A DNA stretch of 64,000 nucleotides from Mobiluncus sp963511525 (GTDB lineage Bacteria; Actinomycetota; Actinomycetes; Actinomycetales; Actinomycetaceae). Both the position numbers and the translations under genes were made by a program. Under the pieces are notes generated by a model. The model was not told the DNA's origin, did no database searches, and saw only the letters and a list, made by a program, of their open reading frames with translations. The stretch's first letter is position 1. Each line of letters begins with the position of its first letter. This document shows positions 35,249 to 44,799 of the stretch, piece by piece. Location: positions 1 to 64,000 of the forward strand of contig NZ_CAUPIY010000009.1 of assembly GCF_963511525.1 (NCBI RefSeq), written 5' to 3'.

Positions 35249-35438
35249 ATATAACGGGCGAGGTGAGGCGTGTCCTCCGATTCCAGAGGCGGGTAAGTGC
35301 AGGGTTATGGCATAACCAAGCCAGAATTGGCTAAAGTGGGCGGAAAACGTTAGAATCGTAAGGCTGTTTTGGCACCGCGCCAGGACGGCGACTCCTGCTC
35401 CGGAGGGACCGGGGCCGTTAAGACCAAAGGAGAGTTAT
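35249..35438 (+). other. rpsF leader region
   Basis: The rest of the 362-bp PBP-rpsF gap contains no gene. It is a GC-rich leader with several possible hairpins, and ends in AAAGGAG 7 nt before rpsF. A ribosomal-protein-binding leader is possible, but I could not match it confidently to the known S6:S18 motif. Confidence 0.35.
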
Positions 35439-35726
35439 ATGCGGAAATACGAAATGATGGTGATTGTCGACCCCGAGGTCGATGAGCGCACTGTCGAACC
35501 CTCGATGAGCGCCCTGTTTGGCCAGGTAGAAGACCTGGGGGGCAAAATTGAGAAACTTGATGTGTGGGGCAAGCGCAAGCTCGCCTACCCCATATTGAAA
35601 AAGACTGACGGGATTTACGTGGTTGTCGACATGGAAACCACCCCGGAAATCGCCAAGGAATTGGATCGTCAGCTGGGCCTAAACGAGTCGATTCTGCGCA
35701 CCAAACTGATGCGCAAGGATGCCTAA
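35439..35726 (+). CDS. rpsF: Ribosomal protein S6
   Basis: A 95-residue small-subunit protein that pairs with S18. It begins MRKYEMMVIVDPEVDERTVE and contains GKRKLAYPILKKTDGIYVV, both characteristic of S6. It leads the conserved rpsF-ssb-rpsR-rplI cluster; the ssb start follows after 132 bp. Confidence 0.97.
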   Translation: MRKYEMMVIVDPEVDERTVEPSMSALFGQVEDLGGKIEKLDVWGKRKLAYPILKKTDGIYVVVDMETTPEIAKELDRQLGLNESILRTKLMRKDA

Positions 35727-35858
35727 TTTTTTCCAATCAAACGGAGGCGAATTTTGGTCTCCAGGGTCCCTGATATGTTGAGTAGAGCCGGTGACGGCCC
35801 CGCACAGCGAGCGGATTTTGGCACCACGCCCCGAATTGATGACAACTAAGGAGAAACA

Positions 35859-36416
35859 ATGGCAGGCGACACGATTATCACGGTAATAGGCAACTTGACG
35901 GCGGACCCGGAACTTCGCTGGGGCCAGTCTGGCACGGCGTTGGCGTCTTTCACGATTGCGTCAACTCCGCGTTCGTTTGACCGGGCCTCCAACAGCTGGA
36001 AAGACGGCGAAGCCCTGTTCTTGCGGTGTACCGCTTGGCGGGAACTGGCGGAAAACGTTGCGGAATCCCTGCACAAGGGGTCGCGCGTCATCGCTCAAGG
36101 CCGTTTGCAGCAGCGTTCTTGGGAAGCCCAAGATGGCTCTCGGCGCACCTCAGTAGAGATGACGGTAGACGAGATTGGTCCGTCCCTGCGGTTTGCTACC
36201 GCCTCGGTGAACCGGACTCAGCGCGGCGAGGGAGGCTTTGGTGCCAACGCGAATGGCGGCGGCTACAACAGCGCTCCTAGCGCAGCTCGGCCGCAGCCCA
36301 CTTATGGGGCTCCCGCCGGAGGATCCGATGGGGACGCGTGGGGTTCGCCCGCGCCTGGCTTTGGCGCCCCGGGGGCTCCAGCTGATTCCAGCTTTGGCGA
36401 AAATCCGCCGTTTTAA
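35859..36416 (+). CDS. ssb: Single-stranded DNA-binding protein
   Basis: A 185-residue SSB with an N-terminal OB fold (about residues 5-110; VIGNLTADPELRW, FTIASTPRSFDRAS, FLRCTAWRELAENVAESLHK), a Gly/Ala/Pro-rich flexible linker and the acidic-aromatic tip ENPPF, which binds partner proteins. The ATG has AAGGAG upstream. The neighbouring cluster and dnaB next door fit its role in replication. Confidence 0.96.
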   Translation: MAGDTIITVIGNLTADPELRWGQSGTALASFTIASTPRSFDRASNSWKDGEALFLRCTAWRELAENVAESLHKGSRVIAQGRLQQRSWEAQDGSRRTSVEMTVDEIGPSLRFATASVNRTQRGEGGFGANANGGGYNSAPSAARPQPTYGAPAGGSDGDAWGSPAPGFGAPGAPADSSFGENPPF

Positions 36417-36493
36417 ACCGGTTGCCGCTTTTTCCCGCGGCATTCCGACACAGCACAGATAAGTTTTTCAACACAATATATAAGGAGATCAAT

Positions 36494-36739
36494 ATGGGTA
36501 AGCAGATGCGCAATAACACCAAACCCATTAAGAAAAAGACCAACCCCCTGAAGGCTCAAAAGGTTGGCGACATTGACTACAAAGACACCGCTTTGCTGCG
36601 CAAGTTTATTTCGGACCGCGGCAAGATTCGCGCTCGGCGCGTCACCGGTATAACCGTTCAGGAACAGCGTCAGATTGCGAAAGCCGTTAAGAACGCCCGC
36701 GAGATGGCTTTGCTGCCCTACTCCGGTTCCGGCCGCTAA
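36494..36739 (+). CDS. rpsR: Ribosomal protein S18
   Basis: An 81-residue basic protein of the small subunit. The family region is DYKDTALLRKFISDRGKI then RRVTGITVQEQRQIAKAVKN. The true start is the ATG at 36494, preceded by AAGGAG; an open frame 24 codons upstream has no ribosome binding site. No zinc-binding cysteines are present, so it is the Cys-free form. Confidence 0.96.
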   Translation: MGKQMRNNTKPIKKKTNPLKAQKVGDIDYKDTALLRKFISDRGKIRARRVTGITVQEQRQIAKAVKNAREMALLPYSGSGR

Positions 36740-36760
36740 ATTTGAGGGAGGAAGTAAACA

Positions 36761-37225
36761 ATGACTCAGAATACGAAAGTTGTTTTGACCCACGAAGTCG
36801 ACAAGCTCGGTAACGCTGGCGACGTGGTTGAAGTCCGTCCCGGTTACGCGCGCAACTACCTGTTGCCGCGCCGCTTGGCGATGCCGTGGACCAAGGGGTC
36901 CCAGGTGGAAATTGACCGGATGAAGGCCGCCCTGGCAAAGAAACAGATTGCCTCGATGGAAATAGCTCAGGCGGTGCAAGCCAAACTTGCCGAAGGCGAC
37001 CCGGTGCTGATTGATGCCAAGGCCGGCGCGAACGGGCGTCTGTTCGGGGCTATCACCACCGCTCAGATTGCAGCGGCGGTGAAGGAGCAAAAGGGCGCTG
37101 AAATCGACAAGCGCAAGATTGTTATCGAGAAGCCCATCAAGTCAGTCGGTACCTACCAGCTGACGGTGCGCCTGTTCGAAGAACTCACCTCACCGCTGGA
37201 AGTCACGGTGCGGGCGGAAAAGTAG
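36761..37225 (+). CDS. rplI: Ribosomal protein L9
   Basis: A 154-residue elongated large-subunit protein. The N-terminal domain has KVVLTHEVDKLGNAGDVVEV and RPGYARNYLLPRRLAM, then a helix connects to the C-terminal domain with GANGRLFGAITTAQIAAAV. The length is normal. It is the last gene of the cluster; a strong terminator follows 15 bp later. Confidence 0.97.
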   Translation: MTQNTKVVLTHEVDKLGNAGDVVEVRPGYARNYLLPRRLAMPWTKGSQVEIDRMKAALAKKQIASMEIAQAVQAKLAEGDPVLIDAKAGANGRLFGAITTAQIAAAVKEQKGAEIDKRKIVIEKPIKSVGTYQLTVRLFEELTSPLEVTVRAEK

Positions 37226-37240
37226 AACCTAAATAGAGAA

Positions 37241-37281
37241 CGGTGCCGGGAACCTGCGGGTTTCCGGCACCGGGCGTTTTT
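37241..37281 (+). terminator. Terminator of the rpsF-rplI cluster
   Basis: A 14-bp stem (CGGTGCCGGGAACC with GGTTTCCGGCACCG, one G-T pair), loop TGCG, then GGCGTTTTTA. The T-run ends at the dnaB stop codon of the opposite strand. Confidence 0.85.
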
Positions 37282-38656
37282 AGTAATCCGGGGGCGGGGG
37301 CTCCTCTTGATTGCGGTGAATCCCCGAGACGAAACGCGAAAACTTGCCTTGGAACTGCAGGTTGATAATTTCGGTGCGTCCATTGCGGTGCTTGGCGATA
37401 TTGAGGTCAGCTTCGCCGGGACGGTCGTCCGAGTTGTAATACTCGGGGCGGTGCAGCAGCAGCACCAAGTCAGCGTCCTGCTCCAACGAACCCGATTCTC
37501 GCAGGTCGCTCATCATCGGTTTCTTATCGGTACGAGACTCCGGCCCACGGTTCAGCTGGGCGACCCCAATCACCGGCACTTCCAGCTCTTTGGCTAACAG
37601 TTTCAAAGACCGTGAAATCTCGGAAACTTCCTGTTGACGCGACTCGATGCGTTTGTGTGAACTCATCAACTGAATGTAGTCCACGACAACGAGGGACAAA
37701 TCTGTGGAATGCTTGAGGCGCCGGCACTTGGCTCGAATATCGGGCATGGTCAGGTTTGGCGAATCGTCAATATAGAAAGGCGCGGACTTCATCCGGTTAT
37801 ATGCCGAAGCGATATTGTCCCAGTTAGCCTGGTTCTGGGGGCCGTCGTTGGGCATCCCCGCAAACAGGAGGGACAGCGGCACGCTGGCCTCCGCTGACAG
37901 CATCCTCTTGATGATGTCCGCAGCCGACATCTCGAGAGAAAAAATCGCCGCCGCACGTTTCTCTTTCAAAGTCACGTGACGCAAAATGTCCAGGGCAAAG
38001 GTCGACTTACCCATCGCCGGACGCGCCGCCACAATGATGAGCTGACCGGCGCGCAGACCGTTGGTCACCCGGTCAAAATCGAGGAACCCCGTGTGGACCG
38101 TGTGCGGGTCGTCGTCGGTCTGTTGGATTTCGTCCAAGACTGGGGTCAGTAGTTCGGATAGTGGTCGATAGTCTTCAGAAGTGCGTTTTTCGCTGACTCG
38201 GTCGAGTTCGGCGTGGGCAGTATTGATAAGTTCGTCTGCGTCAGTGGTGTCGATGGCGTAACCGAGTTGGGTGATGCGGGTGCCTGCTTCGACCAAGCCG
38301 CGCAAGGTCGCCTGATCGCGCACAATCTGAGCATAGTAGGCGGCGTTAGCGGCCGTAGGCACCGAGTGAATCACGGTGTGTATGTAATCCAAGCCACCGA
38401 CGCGGGAGAGCTGACCTCGTTTTTCCAGTTCAGCCGGCACCGTTACCGGATCGGAAGCCGCTCCCGCCGCGTAGAGGTCCAGGATAGTGTTGAAAATAAT
38501 CTCGTGACGGGAGTCATAGAAGTCGCTGGGCAGCAGCAATTTATAGGTGTCGGCGATGGCATTTTTTGACAGAATCATGGCGCCGAGCACACATTGCTCA
38601 GCCAAGATGTTGTGGGGGGGAATCCGGTCGACAGCCAGATTATTTTGTTCCTCCAC
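37280..38656 (-). CDS. dnaB: Replicative DNA helicase DnaB
   Basis: A 458-residue hexameric replication-fork helicase. The N-terminal domain (RIPPHNILAEQCVLGAMILS) binds primase; the RecA-like domain has Walker A AARPAMGKSTFALDI, SLEMSAADIIKRML, Walker B LVVVDYIQLM and SLEQDADLVLLLHRPEYY. No intein is present. The GTG at 38656 is chosen because AAAGGAGG lies 4 nt upstream; a GTG seven codons earlier would read through that site. The upstream gap carries a DnaA-box cluster. Confidence 0.96.
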   Translation of the reverse strand: MEEQNNLAVDRIPPHNILAEQCVLGAMILSKNAIADTYKLLLPSDFYDSRHEIIFNTILDLYAAGAASDPVTVPAELEKRGQLSRVGGLDYIHTVIHSVPTAANAAYYAQIVRDQATLRGLVEAGTRITQLGYAIDTTDADELINTAHAELDRVSEKRTSEDYRPLSELLTPVLDEIQQTDDDPHTVHTGFLDFDRVTNGLRAGQLIIVAARPAMGKSTFALDILRHVTLKEKRAAAIFSLEMSAADIIKRMLSAEASVPLSLLFAGMPNDGPQNQANWDNIASAYNRMKSAPFYIDDSPNLTMPDIRAKCRRLKHSTDLSLVVVDYIQLMSSHKRIESRQQEVSEISRSLKLLAKELEVPVIGVAQLNRGPESRTDKKPMMSDLRESGSLEQDADLVLLLHRPEYYNSDDRPGEADLNIAKHRNGRTEIINLQFQGKFSRFVSGIHRNQEEPPPPDY

Positions 38657-39334
38657 GCGGCCTCCTTTCACCGACACTTCACCCCCGCTAGGAAGGGGTT
38701 GAAAGATAGATATCCGGGCTCAAACCTACGCTTTCGGTTCTGACTTAGCAAACCATTTTGGTGGAAAATAGGTGGATAACCCCGAACAAGTCTGTGGATA
38801 ACCGGTGGGTAAGGTAGTGAATTCGTTTTTTAAGTGTTTTTATTACTTCAGCCCCTAGGTCAAAGTTAGGTGTGATGTTGCGGGTTGGGAACCCACAGGT
38901 TATCCACAGTCATTGTGAATTAAAAATCGTCGCGGAAAATTTTCCAAACCTTTCACTAAGGAAATAAGGTTTCGCCGCCCAAAAAGGGTCTGAACTGGGT
39001 TTTTGGCAAAGCAAATCGCCTCTCTAGCACACTTGGTGGGGTTTAGGCAAGAAACGAGGGGAAAAAATGCCTCAAAAAACCGCAATTTTATCCACAGGTT
39101 ATCCACACCCCCGGAATATCGCCGGAAAACCCGAAAAACCGTGGCACCGAACTCGTGAATAACCAAGGTTTGAAAAAATAAAATCCCAATCTGTGACACG
39201 GGGATAACCTGTACGTTTACCAAGAAAACCCCAAGAAAAGCCCTCGACCTGGTATTTGCCCTTCTTATTCTCATGTAGAATGTGCAAAGTCAGCTCAAAG
39301 CTGAGCCGATTAAACACGAAAGGCACGCGAAAGT
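38657..39334. other. AT-rich dnaB-transporter intergenic region
   Basis: This 678-bp divergent gap has no gene. It is AT-rich (for example around 38822-38850), holds the DnaA-box cluster of the next entry, and must contain the promoters of dnaB and of the dicarboxylate transporter. Confidence 0.6.
38771..39107. promoter_or_regulatory. DnaA-box cluster upstream of dnaB
   Basis: Four perfect TTATCCACA boxes: 38793-38801 (reverse), 38900-38908, 39088-39096 and 39099-39107 (the last two 11 bp apart in the same orientation). Weaker matches lie at 38771-38779 (GGTGGATAA) and 38804-38812 (GGTGGGTAA). The set flanks an AT-rich stretch. This is denser than anything around dnaA in this window and is origin-like, or a DnaA-titration or regulatory site for dnaB. 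Confidence 0.75.
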
Positions 39335-41038
39335 ATGAGTGTGAAGGAAGTCCCTCCGATCGACAAACACGATGTGGAGCAATCTGAGGGCGAAAAGAAA
39401 ATCTCAAAGGTCCGGCTAATCGGGCTTTTCGGTGGCATCATCCTAGGTGCCATCGTTTACTTTTTGATTCCCCGTGACGCTGTGGACGTGATTACGAAGT
39501 CCGTTGGCGCCGACGTAATCAAAGAAGAAGAAATGAATGTGGGCGCGGTGTATCTGGTCGCCGGTATCGCGGTCATGATGGCTATCTGGTGGATGACCGA
39601 AGCTATCTCACTGGCGGCTACGGCAATGGTTCCGCTGGTGTTATTCCCCCTGCTGGGAGTCAACGACTACGCGGGCACCGCCGGATCCTACGCATCGGAC
39701 ACGATTTACCTGTTCATGGGCGGGTTCATCCTGGCTATCGCCATGCAACGCTGGCACTTTGACCGGCGCGTGGCATTGGGTATCGTCCGCATCGTGGGGG
39801 TCAAACCCCGCCGCCTGATTCTGGGCTTCATGATTGCTACCGGGTTTATTTCGATGTGGGTGTCCAACACCGCAACCGCTGTGATGATGCTGCCCATCGG
39901 CCTATCCGTAGTTCAGCTGTTTGAATCCGCCCAGGACAAGAACGCCGCCGTCGGTAAAGGTCTGGACGTGGAAGCCGCCTACGGCGGAGCTATCCACGGT
40001 GGTGTCATGTCCGGTCTGTTGAACGAAGGCGACGACGTGGCCTCGACCACGGCGGAAAAGCACGGCATCAAGCGGTCTAACTTCGCTATTGGTTTGATGC
40101 TGGCCATCGCCTATTCGGCCTCTATCGGCTCGCTGGCGACTCCCATCGGGACCCCGCCGAACACCCTTTTGAAGGCGTACATGAGCGATACGTTGAAGTA
40201 TGACATCAACTTTGGCAAGTGGTTCCTGATGGGCTTCCCGATGGTGGTTGTCTTTACCCTGTTCGCCTGGTGGATTTTGACTTACGTCATGTTCAAGCCG
40301 GAAATCGATGAAATCCCCGGCGGTAAGGAACTCATCAACGAGGAGTACGCCAAGCTCGGGAAACTGCGCGGCGGCGAACTGCTGGTCATGTTGCTGTTCA
40401 TCCTGGCAGTGTTCTGCTGGATTTTCGTGCCGCTGATTTTGAAGGCCACGGGCATCGAAGGCCCGAAGAAGCTCGACGCTATCGTGGCGATGAGCGTAGC
40501 GGTGCTGCTGTTCGTCATCCCCGGCAAGACCAACGGAGAACGTCTGGTGACCTGGAACGAAGCCAAGACGATTCCGTGGGACATCTTGCTGCTGTTCGGC
40601 GGCGGTCTGTCGCTGTCCAAGCAGTTCCAGCACACCGGCTTGTCCAACTACATCGGTGAGATGGTGAAGGGACTGGCGGGTGCGCCCATTGTGATTATCG
40701 TCCTAGCCGTGGCCGCCCTGGTGCTGGCCCTGACCGAGTTGACCTCGAACACCGCTACCGCGGCCGCGTTCCTGCCGATTATCGGTGGCGTGGCTATGGG
40801 TATCGGTCTGCAAGGCCCGAACGTGATGATCCTGACGATTCCGGCTGCTCTGGCTGCGACCTGTGCGTTCATGCTGCCGGTCGCGACCCCGCCGAACGCT
40901 ATCGCTTACGGTTCTGGGTACCTCAAGATTGCGGATATGATCAAGGGCGGTTTCATCATCGCCCTGGTGGGCTTGGTGTTGATTACCATCACCGTGTTTG
41001 CCCTGGCTATCCCCATCTTCGGTTTGGCTCTGCCATAA
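39335..41038 (+). CDS. DASS-family sodium:dicarboxylate symporter
   Basis: A 567-residue membrane transporter of the divalent anion:sodium symporter (SLC13/DASS) family. Both Ser-Asn-Thr motifs that bind carboxylate and sodium are present: MWVSNTATAVMMLP and LTSNTATAAAFLP. About 11-12 membrane segments are visible. A ~25-residue hydrophilic start precedes the first span. It probably imports succinate, fumarate or malate. The gene stands alone and ends in a strong terminator. Confidence 0.92.
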   Translation: MSVKEVPPIDKHDVEQSEGEKKISKVRLIGLFGGIILGAIVYFLIPRDAVDVITKSVGADVIKEEEMNVGAVYLVAGIAVMMAIWWMTEAISLAATAMVPLVLFPLLGVNDYAGTAGSYASDTIYLFMGGFILAIAMQRWHFDRRVALGIVRIVGVKPRRLILGFMIATGFISMWVSNTATAVMMLPIGLSVVQLFESAQDKNAAVGKGLDVEAAYGGAIHGGVMSGLLNEGDDVASTTAEKHGIKRSNFAIGLMLAIAYSASIGSLATPIGTPPNTLLKAYMSDTLKYDINFGKWFLMGFPMVVVFTLFAWWILTYVMFKPEIDEIPGGKELINEEYAKLGKLRGGELLVMLLFILAVFCWIFVPLILKATGIEGPKKLDAIVAMSVAVLLFVIPGKTNGERLVTWNEAKTIPWDILLLFGGGLSLSKQFQHTGLSNYIGEMVKGLAGAPIVIIVLAVAALVLALTELTSNTATAAAFLPIIGGVAMGIGLQGPNVMILTIPAALAATCAFMLPVATPPNAIAYGSGYLKIADMIKGGFIIALVGLVLITITVFALAIPIFGLALP

Positions 41039-41054
41039 GCAGTCATACCTAGAT

Positions 41055-41096
41055 ATGATTTTGGGCTAGCCTTGCGGCTAGCCCAAAATCATTTTT
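41055..41096 (+). terminator. Terminator after the DASS transporter
   Basis: A perfect 17-bp stem (41055-41071 with 41076-41092) closes a TTGC loop, followed by a T-run. It lies between the transporter and the convergent chemoreceptor gene. Confidence 0.92.
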
Positions 41097-41109
41097 ACGG
41101 GAGTCAGTC

Positions 41110-42717
41110 TCAGAACTTAAAGTTTCCAATCTGGGTCTTTAAGTATTCCGAGTGCTCGCTCAACTCTTGGGTGCTTTGATTGATAGAGCCCAAGGTTTGC
41201 GCCGCCCCGGATGCTGCTTGCGCTATCGAAGAGATGGAAGCCGCGATTGTAGATGAGCCTTCCGCAGCCTCCGATACCGAACGAGACATCTCGTTCGTAG
41301 TGGCGGTTTGTTCCTCTACCGCCGCCGCGATGGTCGTCTGGAAGTCGTTGATGGAAGAAATAATTTCTCCAATCTTGCTGATGGCTTGGACCGCATCATC
41401 AGTGTCAGACTTGATTTTTTCAATCTTGGTTCCGATGTCCTCGGTAGCTTTTGCAGTCTCAGAAGCCAGGTCCTTCACTTCCCCTGCAACTACCGCGAAT
41501 CCTTTTCCGGCATCCCCGGCTCGCGCGGCCTCAATGGTTGCGTTCAAAGCTAACAGGTTAGTTTGCTCGGCGATGGAGGTAATAGACTTAATGACTTCCC
41601 CAATTTCTTGGGAGGAATCGCCCAGCCGCGACACTACCTCATTGGTTTCCTGGGCGGCTTGAGCAGCATCGGCCGCAAAACGGGCAGCTTCGTTCGCGTT
41701 GGAAGAAATTTCGCGGATAGACGCGTTCATTTCTTCCGAACCGGCCGCCACGGTTTGAATACTGCTGGATACTTCGTCAGCTTGGGCGGCAACGCGTTGA
41801 GAATCATCCTGCGAACTGGCCGCAGCCGCTACCGCCTGGTCACTGGTCTCTTTCACGACCTTGACAGTGCCCTCCACTTGGTGCACCGTTTCGACGGTAT
41901 GAGAAATCAGACCTCGCAACGAAGCCAGTGCGGCAGTAAGGGACTGCGCCATCTGGCCGATTTCATCATGAGAGGTCACCTGCGGATTTTGAGTCAAATC
42001 ACCCTGGCTCATAGCGTTTAGAGAGTTCTGGATTTCGCGTAGGGGACGTGTAATCGACTGTACGGTCGACCATCCCAACAGCGACATAATGATGATGCCC
42101 AGAATTCCGGCACCCAGGATAGAGGTTCGCAAAATAGTGCGCGATTGAATGACATCGCTACGGGCCTGGGCCATTTTCTTAAGCATCATTTGCTGCGAAT
42201 TGTCTACCATCGCAGTATAGTTGCCAATCTGTTCCTGGTTGGAACCGGGCCCCTTAGCGGTGGCCAAGGTAAAGTATTGCGCCAACTCTTTGTTTTGGAC
42301 CAAGGGTATGATTTCCTTGTCACGGAACGAAATCCAGTCTTGGTATTTCTGGTCAAAACCTTCGATTGGGGGTAGTGCCTCTTTGCCTCCCTTATTGAGA
42401 ATCTGAGTGTAAAGGTCAAGCACTTTCGCGTCCGTATCATGCATGACTTGAATAATTTCTGGGGCCACCTCATTGGGAACCGAACAGATATCAGAAATAT
42501 TCATACGGTTGCGCATGATCTCGGTGTTGAGTTGAGTTAGTGGAACCTGAAACTCGGACAGTTTCGCTTCCCTGGTAGTGTCAGATTCAATGCGTACCCC
42601 CATAATCAAGCTGATGACTGCCAAGAATGCCATAATGACGGTCGAAATGATGACTAAACTCCAAATTTTTTGAGAAAGTCTTAGATTAGAAACCAGTGAG
42701 ATTTTTTTGGATTTCAT
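41110..42717 (-). CDS. Methyl-accepting chemotaxis protein
   Basis: A 535-residue transmembrane chemoreceptor. Membrane segments lie at about residues 17-41 and 196-217, enclosing a ~155-residue four-helix-type sensor. A HAMP domain follows (SITRPLREIQNSLNAMSQGDL), then the coiled signalling domain with the hairpin tip EQTNLLALNATIEAARAG. No C-terminal NWETF-type pentapeptide is present. Its ligand is unknown. The presence of a receptor implies a Che system and flagella elsewhere in the genome, unusual among actinobacteria but known in Mobiluncus. Confidence 0.95.
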   Translation of the reverse strand: MKSKKISLVSNLRLSQKIWSLVIISTVIMAFLAVISLIMGVRIESDTTREAKLSEFQVPLTQLNTEIMRNRMNISDICSVPNEVAPEIIQVMHDTDAKVLDLYTQILNKGGKEALPPIEGFDQKYQDWISFRDKEIIPLVQNKELAQYFTLATAKGPGSNQEQIGNYTAMVDNSQQMMLKKMAQARSDVIQSRTILRTSILGAGILGIIIMSLLGWSTVQSITRPLREIQNSLNAMSQGDLTQNPQVTSHDEIGQMAQSLTAALASLRGLISHTVETVHQVEGTVKVVKETSDQAVAAAASSQDDSQRVAAQADEVSSSIQTVAAGSEEMNASIREISSNANEAARFAADAAQAAQETNEVVSRLGDSSQEIGEVIKSITSIAEQTNLLALNATIEAARAGDAGKGFAVVAGEVKDLASETAKATEDIGTKIEKIKSDTDDAVQAISKIGEIISSINDFQTTIAAAVEEQTATTNEMSRSVSEAAEGSSTIAASISSIAQAASGAAQTLGSINQSTQELSEHSEYLKTQIGNFKF

Positions 42718-42848
42718 CCTCAGCTCCCTTTCTTTGTAAATGAACCAACAAAATCCACCTTAGCGCTGAAATAGCGCTATGTTTCAAATTTGATTGAAAA
42801 ATGTTTAGGGATTTTTGAGTCATCGCTATGTCTTGAACAGACTCGGGA

Positions 42849-44015
42849 CTAAGCCAGATTGGTCGGAGCAGGCCCGTCAGAATTCTCAGCAGTGTGGTTA
42901 ACAGCGGGAGGATCGCTGAGGCGAGCCAGGAAAGCCTCCAGCGGACCTTTGCCGAACCGTAACCGCCACAGGCTCGCGGCCAGCAGGAAAACCACCACCA
43001 TGATGACGAGGGAGGGGATGAGTCCGAAATACCCGAATACGCGAAACGTAATCGCGTGCCAGATGACGTGGAGGGTATAGGTGCTCAGCGCCATCGAACC
43101 CAACGCCGCCACCGGGGACATAAACCGGTTGAAGGTAGGCCCTGCCAGCAGCAACAGGGAAGTCAGTCCCACGCACCAAGCCGTATTGGCCACGGTTTCC
43201 GCTACGGAATCCGTATGCGGAGCGATATAGACCAGGGTTTGATACCAAAACTGGGCCGAGGTGGGGTTGGCGATGGACAGGGTGTCTTGATTGAGAATGA
43301 CACCGGAAACCCGTCCCAGACGTAGCGAATCAATGGCGGTGCCGACCCCGAAAATCACGAAAGCCACACCCAGCCCGAGGCCCGCCCCGAACTTCTGCAG
43401 TCGGCGCGACCGCGGGCTCGCCCCCGCCCAACCCAAACGCCACAGGATCAGCCCGGTCAGTACATAGATGAGGAACGTGGGCATCTGATAGTCATTGAGC
43501 CCCAGGACCACGCCGATTTCGGGCGGAACAAACAGCAGGTTGAGGTAGTGCCACAGCGGAATGCCCGCCACCAGCAACAGTCCGATAACCCCCAGCAGGC
43601 CCGGAACGGAGAGGCCGGAAAGGAACAGGGCGCAGATCATCCATATCCCGTAGTTATCGAGAATCAGCAGGATACGGGTGTTAAAGAAACTGAGCAGGGC
43701 GGCGATGAGGATTAGGACAGCGGCGCGCACCAGGATTTTTTCACCGTAATAGCGGCGAGACAGTGCGGGGGAGTCGGCGAAGCGCCGCGTCATCCGGTCT
43801 TGCATGATGCCCATCGAAACTCCCGCGAGCAGTGCAAAGAGCGGAGCTGAACGTCCGTGAGACAAGGCCATCACGCTAGAGACGGGACCTTGCACTGAAA
43901 CCCACATATGCGCCGTGAACATGCCCAAAATGGCCAGGCCGCGAGCCATATCCAAGCCGACGACCCGACTGGTCAGAGCCGGCCGACCCAGCAACCGCTG
44001 CGCAAAATCCGTCAC
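42849..44015 (-). CDS. DUF418/DUF1624-like multispan acyltransferase-type membrane protein
   Basis: A 388-residue membrane protein with about 10 hydrophobic segments. The N-terminal RVVGLDMARGLAILGMFTAH and the C-terminal LSTYTLHVIWHAITF and RFGKGPLEAFLARL are hallmarks of DUF418/DUF1624 proteins, related to heparan-alpha-glucosaminide N-acetyltransferases. A conserved His after the first span (TAH) would fit acyl transfer. It may acylate a surface sugar, but substrate and activity are inferred. It is monocistronic by spacing. Confidence 0.75.
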   Translation of the reverse strand: MTDFAQRLLGRPALTSRVVGLDMARGLAILGMFTAHMWVSVQGPVSSVMALSHGRSAPLFALLAGVSMGIMQDRMTRRFADSPALSRRYYGEKILVRAAVLILIAALLSFFNTRILLILDNYGIWMICALFLSGLSVPGLLGVIGLLLVAGIPLWHYLNLLFVPPEIGVVLGLNDYQMPTFLIYVLTGLILWRLGWAGASPRSRRLQKFGAGLGLGVAFVIFGVGTAIDSLRLGRVSGVILNQDTLSIANPTSAQFWYQTLVYIAPHTDSVAETVANTAWCVGLTSLLLLAGPTFNRFMSPVAALGSMALSTYTLHVIWHAITFRVFGYFGLIPSLVIMVVVFLLAASLWRLRFGKGPLEAFLARLSDPPAVNHTAENSDGPAPTNLA

Positions 44016-44121
44016 AGAGGCAGTCTAGCTGACTAGACGGTGCGGAACTGATATTGCCGGAAATCACGTTTCATTCAAAACAATTTTGTCAAAGCATGGT
44101 GGGAATTTGTAACACTTTTGG

Positions 44122-44799
44122 TTAAACCGGTGGTGTCTGATCCAGACCCAGACGGATTATCTGCATGGTCAATTCTCCGCGGCGCATACCAAGTTTTGCG
44201 AGGGCACATTTCACGTACGTACTCACAGTATTTATGGAAAGTCCGGTTTCGGCTGCGATTTCTTTGTTGGAGTAAGCCTTGCCTATGAGTTGAACGACTT
44301 GACGTAAATGCTGGGGTAGAGCATCGATTTGGGATTGCAGCTGCAGGTTAGCAGGTTGAGGATTGGTGGACACGAAATAGTCCATAACCATCGATAACGG
44401 CTTGTTATCCAGGGCGTTCCCGCCTCTGTACACCCGTTTAATGGCCTCACCAATCTCGCGGAACTCAGTCTCTTTGGTCAGAAACCCTTTTGCTCCGGCT
44501 GTTAAGGCCGCACGTAGCATATCGGGACGTTCAAAAGCGGTCAGCATAATAATCCGTTCGTCCGGATTGTGTGTCAGCGCGGATGTAACCGTTTCAATAC
44601 CACTCATCCCCGGCATGGCCACATCTAATAGCACCACATCGTGATTTGTGTTCTCAATGAGATTCATCACCTCGAGACCGTTCCCGGCCTTGCCGACGAT
44701 TGTTATGTAATCCAAACTGTTCAGGAGGATGCTCATCTCGTGCATATAAAGCTCATCATCATCTGCAAAAATGACCCTAATAACTTCCTGTCCGCTCAC
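44122..44799 (-). CDS. NarL/LuxR-family response regulator
   Basis: A 225-residue response regulator. The receiver domain has the acidic pocket FADDDE, the phosphorylated aspartate Asp59 in LLDVAMPG, and LTAFERPD and FLTKET further on. The C-terminal LuxR-type helix-turn-helix is KAYSNKEIAAETGLSINTV then STYVKCALAKLG. The GTG at 44799 overlaps the kinase stop TGA by 4 nt, so the pair is translationally coupled; a longer frame upstream would sit inside the kinase gene. The likely target includes its own operon and the divergent gene at 46267. Confidence 0.93.
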   Translation of the reverse strand: MSGQEVIRVIFADDDELYMHEMSILLNSLDYITIVGKAGNGLEVMNLIENTNHDVVLLDVAMPGMSGIETVTSALTHNPDERIIMLTAFERPDMLRAALTAGAKGFLTKETEFREIGEAIKRVYRGGNALDNKPLSMVMDYFVSTNPQPANLQLQSQIDALPQHLRQVVQLIGKAYSNKEIAAETGLSINTVSTYVKCALAKLGMRRGELTMQIIRLGLDQTPPV

